64,000 bases of DNA, from positions 62,001 to 126,000 of the forward strand of contig NZ_FNDC01000013.1 in assembly GCF_900099655.1 (NCBI RefSeq), written 5' to 3'. A program made the position numbers and the translations under genes. Every line of letters starts with the position of its first letter. The stretch's first letter is position 1. Source of the stretch: Planococcus glaciei (GTDB taxonomy: Bacteria > Bacillota > Bacilli > Bacillales_A > Planococcaceae). Of this stretch, positions 41,246 through 50,860 are shown in pieces. The notes under the pieces are model-generated. The model ran no database searches, was not told where the DNA came from, and saw only the letters and a program-made list of their open reading frames with translations.

Positions 41246-41652
41246 ACATCACGAAAGCATGGGACATTTTAAAGGAAAACGGCTATAAAGAAACGTCGAA
41301 ACGCTCACAGATCCTGGAGCTGTTTGCAGAAGATGACCGCTATCTGACGGCGCGCGATTTGCTGGACGTCATGCAAAAAGATTATCCGAGCATGAGTTTC
41401 GATACCGTCTACCGCAATTTGGCTACTTTCGTTTCGCTTGGCATCTTGGAAGAAACGGAATTGTCCGGTGAACGCCATTTCCGCATGCAATGCGAAAGCG
41501 ACCATCACCATCATCATTTTATCTGCATGGATTGCGGCAATGTCAAAGAAATTCCGGTGTGTCCGATGGATATGATCGGAGCGGCTCTTCCGGCATACCA
41601 GATCGCCAACCACAAATTCGAAATCTACGGCACATGTCCGGAATGCCAATAA
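41242..41652 (+). CDS. zur: Zinc uptake regulator Zur (Fur family)
   Basis: Fur-family repressor, 136 residues. The winged helix has DTVYRNLATFVSLGILEE. A His-rich segment HHHHHFICMDCGNV and a second CPECQ at the C-terminus give the paired CXXC structural zinc site. It overlaps znuB by 4 bases (ATGA), so it controls its own operon through the Zur box at 39586. Confidence 0.93.
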   Translation: MNITKAWDILKENGYKETSKRSQILELFAEDDRYLTARDLLDVMQKDYPSMSFDTVYRNLATFVSLGILEETELSGERHFRMQCESDHHHHHFICMDCGNVKEIPVCPMDMIGAALPAYQIANHKFEIYGTCPECQ

Positions 41653-41656
41653 TTAA

Positions 41657-41695
41657 CAAAGCGCAAGCAGAAATTTCTCTGCTGGCGCTTTATTA
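41657..41695 (+). terminator. Terminator of znuCB-zur
   Basis: AAAGCGC-AAGCAGA pairs with TCTGCTGGCGCTTT, then TATT. Confidence 0.65.
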
Positions 41696-41746
41696 GTTGC
41701 CGGGAAATGGGGAAAGCAAATAAAACAGCGGAATCTCATGAACGAA

Positions 41747-41786
41747 TCAAAAAAGCCATCTGCGCAAAGGCGCGGATGGCTTTCGT
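41747..41786 (-). terminator. Terminator of the ispG-yqfW transcript
   Basis: On the minus strand GCCATCCGCGC pairs with GCGCAGATGGC, followed by six T. Confidence 0.75.
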
Positions 41787-41791
41787 TCTGT

Positions 41792-42382
41792 TTATTTGCC
41801 GTTTAAGGCGTTTTGCAAAGCAAATTCGTTTTGTACCCATTGTTCCGCTTCGAGCCAATTGTAAACGCGGATGACGTTTTTCGGAATCGGTTCACGGTTA
41901 TAAGGGGTATCAAACAATAATACCGGAATATCCAGTTCTTCTGAAATTTCTACGGCATTGTCGTGCTTGTCTTCGAAAAACAAATCTACATTGTGGCGTT
42001 TTGCAGTTTCGATCTTTTTATGAGTGCCGATCAGTTCAATATGGTCATAGGCGATCGCGTGCTCCGCAAACCAATCGAACGTGATGTCGCGCACATTTTC
42101 GCCTCGGGCAGAAATGAAATACAGTTCGTACTGGTCTTTCCATTTGTCAAGGATGTTCTTGGCGTTTTCCGAAACCGGGGAAGCGGCGTAAATCTTCGCT
42201 TCCGAGCCGCGGAACCAGTTGTAGAACTCGCCTTTCGGCAAATGGGGAAGGGCAGCAGTCAAATCGTATTCTTTGATGTCGTCGAGCGTCAATGTGCTAT
42301 TGAATGCTTCATTGATATGCGGAATCAGCGAAGTCGGGGACGTCACAGTTCCGTCAATATCGATGCCAAAACGGTATCTCAT
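41792..42382 (-). CDS. HAD-superfamily nucleotidase (YqfW-like)
   Basis: A 196-residue HAD phosphatase. Motif I is FGIDIDGTVTSP at the N-terminus (nucleophile Asp plus Asp two residues on). ELYFISARGENVR is motif II, and DLFFEDKHDNAVEISEEL is the motif III/IV region. Family 5'-nucleotidase-like; substrate unknown. It lies 12 bases downstream of ispG, in the same place as B. subtilis yqfW. Confidence 0.85.
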   Translation of the reverse strand: MRYRFGIDIDGTVTSPTSLIPHINEAFNSTLTLDDIKEYDLTAALPHLPKGEFYNWFRGSEAKIYAASPVSENAKNILDKWKDQYELYFISARGENVRDITFDWFAEHAIAYDHIELIGTHKKIETAKRHNVDLFFEDKHDNAVEISEELDIPVLLFDTPYNREPIPKNVIRVYNWLEAEQWVQNEFALQNALNGK

Positions 42383-42394
42383 AGCTTCACAACC

Positions 42395-43522
42395 TTATGC
42401 TTGTTGTTCAAGCGCTTCTTTTTCGGCTTTCTCAGCAGCTTGTTTGTCAAAATACTCTTGAGCAAGTTTATCGATTTCGATTTTCAGCTCGTCTACCATA
42501 GTTTCCTCAGGAACTTTGCGTACCGTTTTCCCGTGCATGAACAGCAAACCTTCGCCGCGGGCACCAGCGATGCCGATGTCTGCTTCGCGTGCTTCTCCCG
42601 GACCGTTGACTGCACAGCCAAGAACCGCTACTTTGATCGGTGCTTTAATATGGGAGATATACTCTTCCACTTCATTAGCGATGGAGATCAAATCGATTTC
42701 AATGCGGCCGCAAGTCGGGCAGGAAATCAATGTAGCAGCATTTGAAGACAAACCGAACACTTTCAACAGTTCGCGCGCCACTTTGACTTCTTCGACAGGG
42801 TCAGCGCTCAAAGAGATGCGCATGGTGTTGCCGAGGCCTTTTGCCAGCAAGGCGCCAAGGCCAGCCGAACTTTTTACGGTACCGGTGAACAGCGTGCCGG
42901 ATTCTGTGATTCCTAAGTGAAGCGGGTAGTCGAATGCTTTCGAAGCTTTTTCGTAGGCTTCAATCGCCAGGCTGACGTCCGATGCTTTCATGGAAACGAT
43001 GATGTCATGGAAGTCGAGGTCTTCAAGGATTTTGATATGATGAAGGGCACTTTCAACCATGCCGTCTGCAGTCGGATAGCCGTATTTCTCAAGGATTTTG
43101 CGTTCCAGTGAACCGGCGTTAACCCCGATGCGAATCGGAATGCCTTTTGCTTTCGCTGCATTCACGACGGCTTCCACTTTTTCGCGGCGGCCGATATTGC
43201 CCGGGTTGATGCGGATTTTGTCGGCGCCTTGCTCGATGGCGATCAACGCCAATTTATAATCAAAATGGATGTCTACAACAAGCGGGATATTGATGCGTTT
43301 TTTGATTTCACCGATGGCATAAGCTGCACGCTCATCCGGGCAAGCGACACGGACAATTTGGCAACCCGCTTCTTCGAGGCGCAGGATTTCCGCCACTGTC
43401 GCTTCTACATCATGTGTTTTTGTTGTCGCCATACTTTGAATGAATAATTCATTGCTTCCGCCTACAGTCAGGTCTCCGACTTTAACGGGGCGTGTTTTCG
43501 TACGGTGAATACTTTCACTCAT
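42395..43522 (-). CDS. ispG: 4-hydroxy-3-methylbut-2-en-1-yl diphosphate synthase
   Basis: Penultimate MEP-pathway enzyme, 375 residues, [4Fe-4S]. The TIM-barrel N-terminus has [10 protein letters not shown] and [11 protein letters not shown]. The cluster site is [14 protein letters not shown] and [17 protein letters not shown] 43522 has AAAGGAGAG upstream; a longer start at 43570 precedes that site and is rejected. Confidence 0.96.
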   Translation of the reverse strand: MSESIHRTKTRPVKVGDLTVGGSNELFIQSMATTKTHDVEATVAEILRLEEAGCQIVRVACPDERAAYAIGEIKKRINIPLVVDIHFDYKLALIAIEQGADKIRINPGNIGRREKVEAVVNAAKAKGIPIRIGVNAGSLERKILEKYGYPTADGMVESALHHIKILEDLDFHDIIVSMKASDVSLAIEAYEKASKAFDYPLHLGITESGTLFTGTVKSSAGLGALLAKGLGNTMRISLSADPVEEVKVARELLKVFGLSSNAATLISCPTCGRIEIDLISIANEVEEYISHIKAPIKVAVLGCAVNGPGEAREADIGIAGARGEGLLFMHGKTVRKVPEETMVDELKIEIDKLAQEYFDKQAAEKAEKEALEQQA

Positions 43523-43654
43523 TAAAATTCTCTCCTTTTGGGATGTCTGGTTAAATCTCCAGTTCCCCATTTCTTCAACTAGGACAAATGCTAGCTTGTT
43601 CCGTTACCTATAGCCATTTTAGCAGTGTCTTAATGGAAAAGACAAGAAGAACGG

Positions 43655-44173
43655 TTAGGCCGGCTTCTTTTTAGCCGGAGGCTGCTTCGGATAATAATTT
43701 GTCGCAAAATGCAGATAAATGATTGTTAGTAGGCCCAGCCCAAATGTTGCCCACATGGGAACATCGAAAAAACTGAAGGCAAACGACAAAAGTGTCGGAA
43801 CGGTGACCGCGAGAGCTGTCGTGCGCCATAAATGCCGATACTCGCCTTTGCGCTTTTTCATCTGAATGAAAGCAAGGCCGATCAAGGCGAAAAGGCTGAT
43901 TTTTACAAATTGATAAAGCGTGGTTGAGACGAATAAAAAGATGAAAGCAAACGGGTACAGGAGCCATTTGATGTCTTCTACAAATTCCAGCAGGCCATCC
44001 ATGCTATTGCCCGTATCGCCAAGGCCCGCGGCGAGTTCGATGAAAGAAATGATGGTCATCAATAAGACCAGCACAAACACATAGCGCAGGATTTTTCCGA
44101 TGCTCATAATACGGACGGCTGCCTGCTTTCGAGGTTCCATCACACTGGCTTTAAATAATTGAAATAGGTTCAC
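43655..44173 (-). CDS. DUF1189-family membrane protein
   Basis: A 172-residue protein with about four hydrophobic helices. The N-terminus (LFQLFKASVMEPRKQAAVR) resembles DUF1189 proteins, as does B. subtilis yqgB at this place. Unknown function. Starts at GTG 44173 with GAAAGGAAG upstream. The C-terminal tail is Pro/Lys-rich. Confidence 0.7.
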   Translation of the reverse strand: MNLFQLFKASVMEPRKQAAVRIMSIGKILRYVFVLVLLMTIISFIELAAGLGDTGNSMDGLLEFVEDIKWLLYPFAFIFLFVSTTLYQFVKISLFALIGLAFIQMKKRKGEYRHLWRTTALAVTVPTLLSFAFSFFDVPMWATFGLGLLTIIYLHFATNYYPKQPPAKKKPA

Positions 44174-44333
44174 AGCAATCTTCCTTTCAAGCTATAAGTG
44201 TATCGTACCACGCCTCGGCGCTCAAAATAGACTGCTTTGTTACGGGAATGTAAATTTTCGTAAAAGGTGTTTACAAGCTCTTATTAAAGTCTTCATAATA
44301 GGTTAGGTGTGAAATCGTATATTTAGGAGTTGA

Positions 44334-45974
44334 ATGTTAATCGTGGAAACGAACTGGCAAGAAATGCTCTTTACCTTCTTTGGAGGATTAGGGATTTTCC
44401 TATTCTCAATCAAGTATATGGGGGATGCCTTGCAAAAGGCTGCGGGCGATAAACTGCGCGGCATTTTGGACCGCTTTACGACAAATCCGTTCATGGGGGT
44501 GCTCGTCGGGATTGCCGTAACCGTGCTGATCCAATCAAGTTCGGGTACGACCGTTATTGTTGTAGGCCTGGTAAGTGCAGGATTTATGACCTTGCGCCAA
44601 GCCATCGGCGTAATCATGGGGGCCAACATCGGGACAACTATTACAGCGTTCATTATAGGGTTGGACGTCGGTGCATATGCCTTGCCGATCATGGCACTTG
44701 GAGCGCTTCTGATATTCTTCTTCAAGAAAAATCAAATCCAAAATATGGGGCAAGTAATTTTTGGGTTCGGCGGCTTGTTCTTCGGGCTGGAATTGATGAG
44801 CGACGGCATGAAGCCGCTCCGTGAATCAGCGTCATTTATTGATCTCACGATTAGCTTAAGCGATATGCCGATTCTGGGTGTAGTTGTCGGAACGGTGTTT
44901 ACATTGATTGTCCAAAGTTCCAGTGCAACAGTAGCCATTTTGCAGGGCCTTTATGCTGAAAACATTTTAACTTTGGGCGCTTCCTTGCCGGTTTTGTTCG
45001 GTGATAACATCGGGACGACCATTACAGCGGTTCTGGCAGCGCTGGGCGCTTCGATTGCAGCGAAACGTGCTGCAGCAGTACACGTACTCTTTAACGTGCT
45101 GGGCACCATTATTTTCATGATTTTATTGACTCCATTCACGATGTACGTGGAGTGGATTGCAGGAGTCTTAAATTTAGAGCCGAAAATGCAGATTGCATTT
45201 GCACACGGAACATTCAACGTGCTGAATACCATTATCCAGTTCCCATTGATCGGGGCCTGGGCATACCTGGTGACACGCGTTATTCCGGGGCAGGATGTAA
45301 CAATCGAATTTAAACCGAAGCACCTGGATGTCAACTTTATCGAACAATCGCCTTCGATTGCACTTGGACAGGCAAAAGAAGAAGTGCTCCGCATGGGACA
45401 TTTTGCGGTACAAGGGCTTCAGGAGACTTATGAATATTTGAAAACAAAGAGCAAAAAAGATGCGGAGATGGGCTACCAGCTGGAAGATGCGATCAACAAC
45501 CTGGATCAGAAAATCACCGACTACTTGGTGCTGATTTCAGCAGAATCTCTTTCTGCAGCGGATTCCACGCGCCATACGATGCTGATGGAAACCGTACGCG
45601 ATATCGAACGCATCGGCGACCATTTTGAAAACATCATCGAATTGATCGACTACCAGGAAAACAACCGGGTGAAAATCACGGAAGACGCGATGGCAGATTT
45701 GGCTGAAATGTTTACATTGACCATTGCAACTGTTGAGAAAGCATTGAATGCGCTGGATACGAACAGCCATGAACTGGCGAGGGAAGTAGCCGAGCAGGAA
45801 GACTTGATCGACAAAATGGAACGCAAATTCCGGAAAAAACATATTTTGCGTTTGAATGAAGGCCAGTGCTCCGCTCAGGCAGGAATTGTCTTTGTGGACA
45901 TTGTCAGCAACTTGGAACGGATCGGCGACCATTCCGTGAACATCGCGGAAGCAATCCTCGGAAACCGGTCGTAA
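44334..45974 (+). CDS. Na+/phosphate cotransporter with C-terminal PhoU-like domain
   Basis: NptA/YqeW-like transporter, 546 residues. Two inverted repeats each hold the family motif: QSSSGTTVIVVGLV with GANIGTTITAF, and QSSSATVAILQGL with GDNIGTTITAV. The C-terminal ~200 residues are a helical PhoU-like domain (two ERIGDH motifs). It imports phosphate with sodium, a low-affinity partner to the Pst system 4 kb away. B. subtilis yqeW lies beside yqeV; here the transporter is in another place. Confidence 0.9.
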   Translation: MLIVETNWQEMLFTFFGGLGIFLFSIKYMGDALQKAAGDKLRGILDRFTTNPFMGVLVGIAVTVLIQSSSGTTVIVVGLVSAGFMTLRQAIGVIMGANIGTTITAFIIGLDVGAYALPIMALGALLIFFFKKNQIQNMGQVIFGFGGLFFGLELMSDGMKPLRESASFIDLTISLSDMPILGVVVGTVFTLIVQSSSATVAILQGLYAENILTLGASLPVLFGDNIGTTITAVLAALGASIAAKRAAAVHVLFNVLGTIIFMILLTPFTMYVEWIAGVLNLEPKMQIAFAHGTFNVLNTIIQFPLIGAWAYLVTRVIPGQDVTIEFKPKHLDVNFIEQSPSIALGQAKEEVLRMGHFAVQGLQETYEYLKTKSKKDAEMGYQLEDAINNLDQKITDYLVLISAESLSAADSTRHTMLMETVRDIERIGDHFENIIELIDYQENNRVKITEDAMADLAEMFTLTIATVEKALNALDTNSHELAREVAEQEDLIDKMERKFRKKHILRLNEGQCSAQAGIVFVDIVSNLERIGDHSVNIAEAILGNRS

Positions 45975-46000
45975 CAAAAAAGTTCATACAGTACCTAACC

Positions 46001-46060
46001 ACTCTCTTTCATCGCTTTACATTTTTTAAAATGTAAGGCACGATGAAAGAGAGTTTTTTA
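46001..46060 (+). terminator. Long terminator after the Na/Pi transporter
   Basis: ACTCTCTTTCATCG pairs with CGATGAAAGAGAGT, with an inner TTTACATTTT/AAAATGTAA stem; TTTTTTAT follows. Confidence 0.85.
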
Positions 46061-46076
46061 TTTAGGAGGCTGAAAA

Positions 46077-46556
46077 ATGGAAGTGATCGGCTGGATACTT
46101 ATTGTCTTGTTTTTTATCATCGGTTTTGTCGGCCTGGTTTATCCTATCATCCCAGCGGTGCTGTTTATATTCGGCGGCTTTGTGATTTATGGGCTGTTTT
46201 TTGACTTCAGCGACTTGCCGTGGTGGTTCTGGCTGATCCAAACGCTGTTTGTCATTCTGCTGTTCGGAGCGGATGCCCTTGCCAATGCATTCGGCGTCAA
46301 GAAATTCGGCGGCTCTAAAGCCGGTTTGTGGGGAAGCACCATCGGGCTGATCATCGGCCCGTTCGTCATTCCGATTGCAGGAATCCTGGTAGGGCCGTTT
46401 TTAGGGGCCATCATCGCGGAACTGATTTTTAACCGCTCGACCCTGAAACAATCGATCCGGTCGGGCATTGGGTCGGTGGTCGGATTCATCACATCGGTCT
46501 TCACGAAAGGAATCATCCAAATCGTGATGGTCGCTTTGTTCTTTTTCCTTGTTTAA
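46077..46556 (+). CDS. DUF456-family membrane protein (YqgC-like)
   Basis: A 159-residue protein with four or five hydrophobic helices and Gly-rich loops (FGGSKAGLWGSTIGLIIG, GILVGPFLGAIIAEL), typical of DUF456. Same place as yqgC, upstream of sodA. Function unknown. AGGAGGCTG precedes the ATG. Confidence 0.8.
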   Translation: MEVIGWILIVLFFIIGFVGLVYPIIPAVLFIFGGFVIYGLFFDFSDLPWWFWLIQTLFVILLFGADALANAFGVKKFGGSKAGLWGSTIGLIIGPFVIPIAGILVGPFLGAIIAELIFNRSTLKQSIRSGIGSVVGFITSVFTKGIIQIVMVALFFFLV

Positions 46557-46665
46557 TCAGCCTTTAGGCTGAATCGCTCCAAAAGCCGTGCATTTTAATT
46601 GTAAGGTTTTGAAAACTTTGTTACGCTAAGAAAGTAGAACAATAGACTCAAGGAGGAATTTGATC

Positions 46666-47274
46666 ATGGCTTATGAATTACCAGAATTACCTTACGCGTA
46701 TGACGCACTTGAACCACACATCGACAAAGAAACGATGAACATCCACCACACGAAACACCACAACACGTATGTAACGAACGTAAACGCGGCATTAGAAGGC
46801 CACGAAGACCTTGCATCAAAATCAGTTGAAGAATTGATTTCTGATTTGCAGGCAGTACCGGAAGACATCCGCACAGCAGTGCGCAACAACGGCGGCGGAC
46901 ACGCTAACCACTCATTGTTCTGGCAATTGCTAACGCCAAACGGCACTGGCGCACCATCAGGCGAACTTGCAGAAGCAATCGATGCAAAATTCGGCAGCTT
47001 TGACGAGTTCAAGACAAAATTCGAAAACGCAGGCAAAACACGTTTCGGTTCTGGCTGGGCTTGGCTAGTCGTTAACAACGGCGAGTTGGAAGTCACTTCA
47101 ACAGCTAACCAGGATTCTCCATTGATGGACGGGCAAACGCCGATCCTTGGTGTAGACGTTTGGGAGCACGCTTACTACTTGAAATACCAAAACAAACGCC
47201 CTGACTATCTTGCAGCTTTCTGGAATGTAGTCAACTGGGAAGAAGTATCAAAACGCTTCACAGCTGCTAAATAA
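46666..47274 (+). CDS. sodA: Superoxide dismutase (Mn type)
   Basis: Cytoplasmic Mn/Fe superoxide dismutase, 202 residues. Metal ligands are His27 in the [15 protein letters not shown] segment, the His of [11 protein letters not shown], and Asp and His of [12 protein letters not shown]. The Gln in TANQDSPL favours manganese. ATG 46666 has AAGGAGGA upstream. Confidence 0.97.
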   Translation: MAYELPELPYAYDALEPHIDKETMNIHHTKHHNTYVTNVNAALEGHEDLASKSVEELISDLQAVPEDIRTAVRNNGGGHANHSLFWQLLTPNGTGAPSGELAEAIDAKFGSFDEFKTKFENAGKTRFGSGWAWLVVNNGELEVTSTANQDSPLMDGQTPILGVDVWEHAYYLKYQNKRPDYLAAFWNVVNWEEVSKRFTAAK

Positions 47275-47294
47275 TTATCATAAATTGAAACTTT

Positions 47295-47335
47295 GCACAC
47301 ACTTTTTCGTCTGAAAAAGTGTGTGTTTTTTTTGT
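47295..47335 (+). terminator. Terminator after sodA
   Basis: ACACACTTTTTC-GTCT-GAAAAAGTGTGTGT followed by seven T. Confidence 0.85.
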
Positions 47336-47382
47336 TTCGATGATATACTAACAAAGTAATTTTGGCGGAAGGAGTGCAAACA

Positions 47383-49566
47383 ATGAATACCCCTCAGAAA
47401 AGACGTATTTCGCTTGCAAGGGCGAAATTGAAATCTCATACCGTCTTTCGGATGAATGTCCTCTTTTTCTCCATTTTTCTGCTGTTTTCCGTTTTGATCC
47501 TGCGCCTCGGCTACCTTCAAATTGTCAAAGGGGAAGATTTTACCCGGGCATTGGCGAGAACCGAAGAAGTGCCAGTGAATACGAGCGTGCCTAGAGGACG
47601 GATTTTTGATAGCGAAGGCCGCGTACAGGTTGACAACAACCCTGTCAATGCGATTACATATACGAAAATGCAGACCACAAAAAGAGAAGAGATGCTGACA
47701 GTGGCATCCGAATTGGCGAAATTGATCGAAAAAGAATCCGACCGGGTAACTTTGCGTGACAAGCAGGATTTCTATATTTTGCTCCATGGCGAAGAAGCGA
47801 CGGCAAAAGTGACGGATGAAGAAAGAAAAGCCATTGAAAACGAAAACATCCAGGAAAAAGAAAAACAGCGCAAGCTGGATGCGCTGATCCGTGAAAAAAT
47901 CACCGAAAAAGAACTGAACAGCCTGACGGCAGATGAGCTGGAGGTTCTGGCGATTTACCGGGAAATGACGTCCGGCTATGCGTTGTCTCCTCAAATTATC
48001 AAAAATGAAGGAGTCACGGATGAAGAATTTGCCCGGGTTTCAGAGCGCTTGACCGATCCGAAGCTAAAAGGGGTCAATACCGTGACCGATTGGAAACGCG
48101 TGAAATCAAGCGAATTGACGATTCTCGGCAGTACCACTACTCCGGAAAAGGGAATTCCCGCAAGCAAACTGGATTATTACCTGGCCCGCGATTATTCGCG
48201 CAATGACCGGGTAGGCACAAGTTTCCTTGAAGAACAATACGAAGAAGTGCTGCAAGGGCAAAAATCGGTTGTCAAAAACATTACCGACGGCCGGGGCAGT
48301 GTGGTGGATACTGTCCCAGTCGATGAAGGCAAACCAGGAAAAGATCTGGTGCTGACGATTGACAGTGAAATCCAGAGCGCCATGGAAAAAATCGTTGAAG
48401 ACAAATTGCTGGCATTAAAACGCGGCCCCAATTCGCAGCTAGTGAAAGACGCATACCTCGTCATGATGAATCCCCAGAATGGGGAAATCATTTCGCTGGT
48501 CGGCAAGCGCATTGGCGAAGACCGGGACGGCAAAACCGTCGTCAATGATTATGCATTCGGCGCATTCACAGCGAGCCATGAGATGGGATCGACGGTGAAA
48601 GGGGCGACTTTGCTTACGGGCTATTCGCAAGATGCCGTTGAACTGAATGAAGTCATGATCGATGAACCGTTGAAATTCGCCGGAACCGCACAAAAAAATT
48701 CGATATTCAATACGCGTCTGTTCAACCGCATTCCAATGAGCGACCTGCAGGCGATCGAGCGTTCCTCGAACGTTTATATGTTTAAAATTGCCATGCGGAT
48801 TGCAGGCGCTTCGTACCAGTACAACCGCGGTTTACGGGTGCCGGAAGAAAGTTTTACCACGATGCGCAAATCCTATGCCCAATTTGGCCTCGGCGTTAAA
48901 ACCGGCATTGACTTGCCGAATGAGGCTACCGGCTTTGCCGGCGGAACAAAGGATGGCGGGTCTTTGCTGAACTTGGCAATCGGACAGTATGATACGTATA
49001 CACCGCTGCAATTGGCACAATACATTTCAACCATTGCGAACAATGGCTACCGGATGCAGCCGCATCTTGTGAAAGAAATCCGCCAGCCGTCTACGGATGG
49101 AACGAATCTTGGCCCGATTGAAACCACTGTCGAGCCGAAGGTCCTGAACCGCATCAATAATACCCAGGAAGAAATCAACCAGGTTAAAGAAGGAATGCGG
49201 CGTGTGTATACAGGCGCCCAAGGCTCTGCTCGAGCCTATTTCCAGGATGCCCCTTACACAGCTGCCGGCAAAACGGGAACTGCAGAAGTGACGTATTACG
49301 ACAAAGACCATCCGTTGAACGGAGAATCTTCCATCAATATTGCGCATATCGGATTTGCGCCATTTGAAAATCCGGAAATTGCTTATGCGGTTGTGATTCC
49401 GTACGTGACAACAAATTATAAAAATGTGCCGAAAGCAAATAACGAAATCGCCCGTGCGGCAGCAGACAAGTATTTCGAACTGACCAAATCAAGAGTGAAC
49501 GATTCAACAAGTGAAATCCTGCCGCCTTATACTGCATCTGAAGTGGAAGAAGGCACAGGAGAATAA
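47383..49566 (+). CDS. pbpA: Class B penicillin-binding protein (transpeptidase)
   Basis: Elongation-type PBP, 727 residues, same place as B. subtilis pbpA. One N-terminal membrane helix (residues ~28–48) and a dimerisation domain are followed by the transpeptidase: STVK in EMGSTVKGATLL (active-site Ser), SSN in IERSSNVYM, and KTG in AAGKTGTAEV. ATG 47383 follows GGAAGGAG. yqgE, between sodA and pbpA in B. subtilis, is absent. Role: peptidoglycan crosslinking in the lateral wall. Confidence 0.95.
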   Translation: MNTPQKRRISLARAKLKSHTVFRMNVLFFSIFLLFSVLILRLGYLQIVKGEDFTRALARTEEVPVNTSVPRGRIFDSEGRVQVDNNPVNAITYTKMQTTKREEMLTVASELAKLIEKESDRVTLRDKQDFYILLHGEEATAKVTDEERKAIENENIQEKEKQRKLDALIREKITEKELNSLTADELEVLAIYREMTSGYALSPQIIKNEGVTDEEFARVSERLTDPKLKGVNTVTDWKRVKSSELTILGSTTTPEKGIPASKLDYYLARDYSRNDRVGTSFLEEQYEEVLQGQKSVVKNITDGRGSVVDTVPVDEGKPGKDLVLTIDSEIQSAMEKIVEDKLLALKRGPNSQLVKDAYLVMMNPQNGEIISLVGKRIGEDRDGKTVVNDYAFGAFTASHEMGSTVKGATLLTGYSQDAVELNEVMIDEPLKFAGTAQKNSIFNTRLFNRIPMSDLQAIERSSNVYMFKIAMRIAGASYQYNRGLRVPEESFTTMRKSYAQFGLGVKTGIDLPNEATGFAGGTKDGGSLLNLAIGQYDTYTPLQLAQYISTIANNGYRMQPHLVKEIRQPSTDGTNLGPIETTVEPKVLNRINNTQEEINQVKEGMRRVYTGAQGSARAYFQDAPYTAAGKTGTAEVTYYDKDHPLNGESSINIAHIGFAPFENPEIAYAVVIPYVTTNYKNVPKANNEIARAAADKYFELTKSRVNDSTSEILPPYTASEVEEGTGE

Positions 49567-49570
49567 GAAA

Positions 49571-49601
49571 CGGAAGCCATTAGCGGCTTCCGTTTTTTCT
49601 T
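49571..49601 (+). terminator. Terminator after pbpA
   Basis: GGAAGCC-ATTAG-CGGCTTCC stem followed by TTTTTT. Confidence 0.8.
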
Positions 49602-49746
49602 TGGTTTTTTGTAGTGCTTAAGTTTGCCCGATTTCTTCAATTATCGAATCGAAATCAGATTGAAAGGCCTAAGGCAGCAAATCAACGAATGAAAGATACC
49701 CAGCTTACGATTACCGAAAACATTTTTTTGATAATTGCATCTGCAA

Positions 49747-49800
49747 TTTACAATCTCTTAACAATCGCTTTATATGTCCTCAATAATCTCTCTATATAGT
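49747..49800 (+). promoter_or_regulatory. PhoP-box promoter of the pst operon
   Basis: TTTACA (49747), TTAACA (49758) and TTTATA (49769) are direct repeats with exact 11-base spacing, the pattern of PhoP-binding sites in Bacillus Pho promoters. The -10 candidate TATAGT is at 49795–49800 and there is no good -35, as expected for an activated promoter. Confidence 0.75.
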
Positions 49801-49840
49801 AATAAGAGTAAAGCAAACAAACATTAGGAGGAACTGCACA

Positions 49841-50794
49841 ATGAGAATCTGGAAATACGCTATGGCATCAACTATTCTTGGATCGGCTTTAGTTCTTGGA
49901 GCTTGCGGAGGAGGCGCTCAAGAAGAGACGAGCTCACAAACTGCTGGGGAAGAATCGGCACAAGTTGAAGGATCGGTCTCGGGTGATGGTTCATCTACAG
50001 TCGCTCCAATCATGGAAGGCATTGTAGAAGAATATGCGGGGGCTCAGCCAAATGTCCAAGTGACAGTCGGCGTATCAGGAACCGGCGGAGGATTTGAAAA
50101 GTTCATCCAGGGAGAAACAGCGTTCTCAAATGCATCCCGTCCTATTAAAGAAGAAGAAGCAGCCAAACTTAAAGAAGCAGGCATTGATTACACAGAATTC
50201 CAATTGGCATTTGACGGGTTGACAGTGGTTGTCAGCAAAGAAAATGACTGGGTGGAAGACTTGACTGTAGAAGACCTGAAAAAACTTTGGGTGGAAGACG
50301 GCAAAACGAAAAAATGGTCCGATATCAACCCGGAATGGCCGGATGAAGAAGTTGTATTCTACTCACCTGGAACAGACTCCGGAACATTCGATTACTTTAA
50401 CGAAGTCATCCTGGAAGACGAAGACTTGGTAAGTTCTGCAACTCTATCTGAAGATGACAACGTGTTGGTGCAAGGCATCCAGGCAGATCCGAATGCCATC
50501 GGATTCTTCGGCTATGCGTATTATGTAGCGAACCAGGATACATTAAAAGCAGTGAAAATCGGCGGAATTGAACCGACAAACGAAACGATCGAATCCGGGG
50601 AATATGCACCATTGTCTCGCCCGCTCTTCACATATGCCAGCAACAAAGCACTGGCAGAAGATCCGGCAGCCTACGACTTCATGAAATACACGTTGGAAAA
50701 TGCTGGGGAAATGGCAGAAGCAGTTGGCTATGTAGCACTTCCTGAAGCAGATTATGAAAAAGGCTTGGCAGATCTTGAGGCATTGAAAAAATAA
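49841..50794 (+). CDS. pstS: Phosphate-binding lipoprotein PstS
   Basis: Extracellular phosphate receptor of the Pst ABC transporter, 317 residues. The lipobox is LVLGAC (Cys22), so it is lipid-anchored. A Ser/Gly-rich linker precedes the binding fold. Phosphate-contact motifs are GDGSSTVAPI, VSGTGGGFEKFIQGE and YSPGTDSGTFDYF. First gene of pstSCAB-phoU, behind PhoP boxes. Confidence 0.97.
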   Translation: MRIWKYAMASTILGSALVLGACGGGAQEETSSQTAGEESAQVEGSVSGDGSSTVAPIMEGIVEEYAGAQPNVQVTVGVSGTGGGFEKFIQGETAFSNASRPIKEEEAAKLKEAGIDYTEFQLAFDGLTVVVSKENDWVEDLTVEDLKKLWVEDGKTKKWSDINPEWPDEEVVFYSPGTDSGTFDYFNEVILEDEDLVSSATLSEDDNVLVQGIQADPNAIGFFGYAYYVANQDTLKAVKIGGIEPTNETIESGEYAPLSRPLFTYASNKALAEDPAAYDFMKYTLENAGEMAEAVGYVALPEADYEKGLADLEALKK

Positions 50795-50860
50795 TACACT
50801 AGTTGAAATCTGAGGGTGAGCAGCCACTGCTTGCCTTTTGCGGTTGAAAGGGGATTCCAT

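Noticed and set aside
34332-45974. Possible genomic island between yqfO and sodA
   Set aside because: The inserted genes (kinase, znuCB, Na/Pi transporter) are ordinary housekeeping functions in normal operon contexts, without integrase, tRNA or direct repeat ends.
49614-49799. Possible 61-residue protein before pstS
   Set aside because: It overlaps the PhoP boxes and the -10 of the pst promoter and has no ribosome site.
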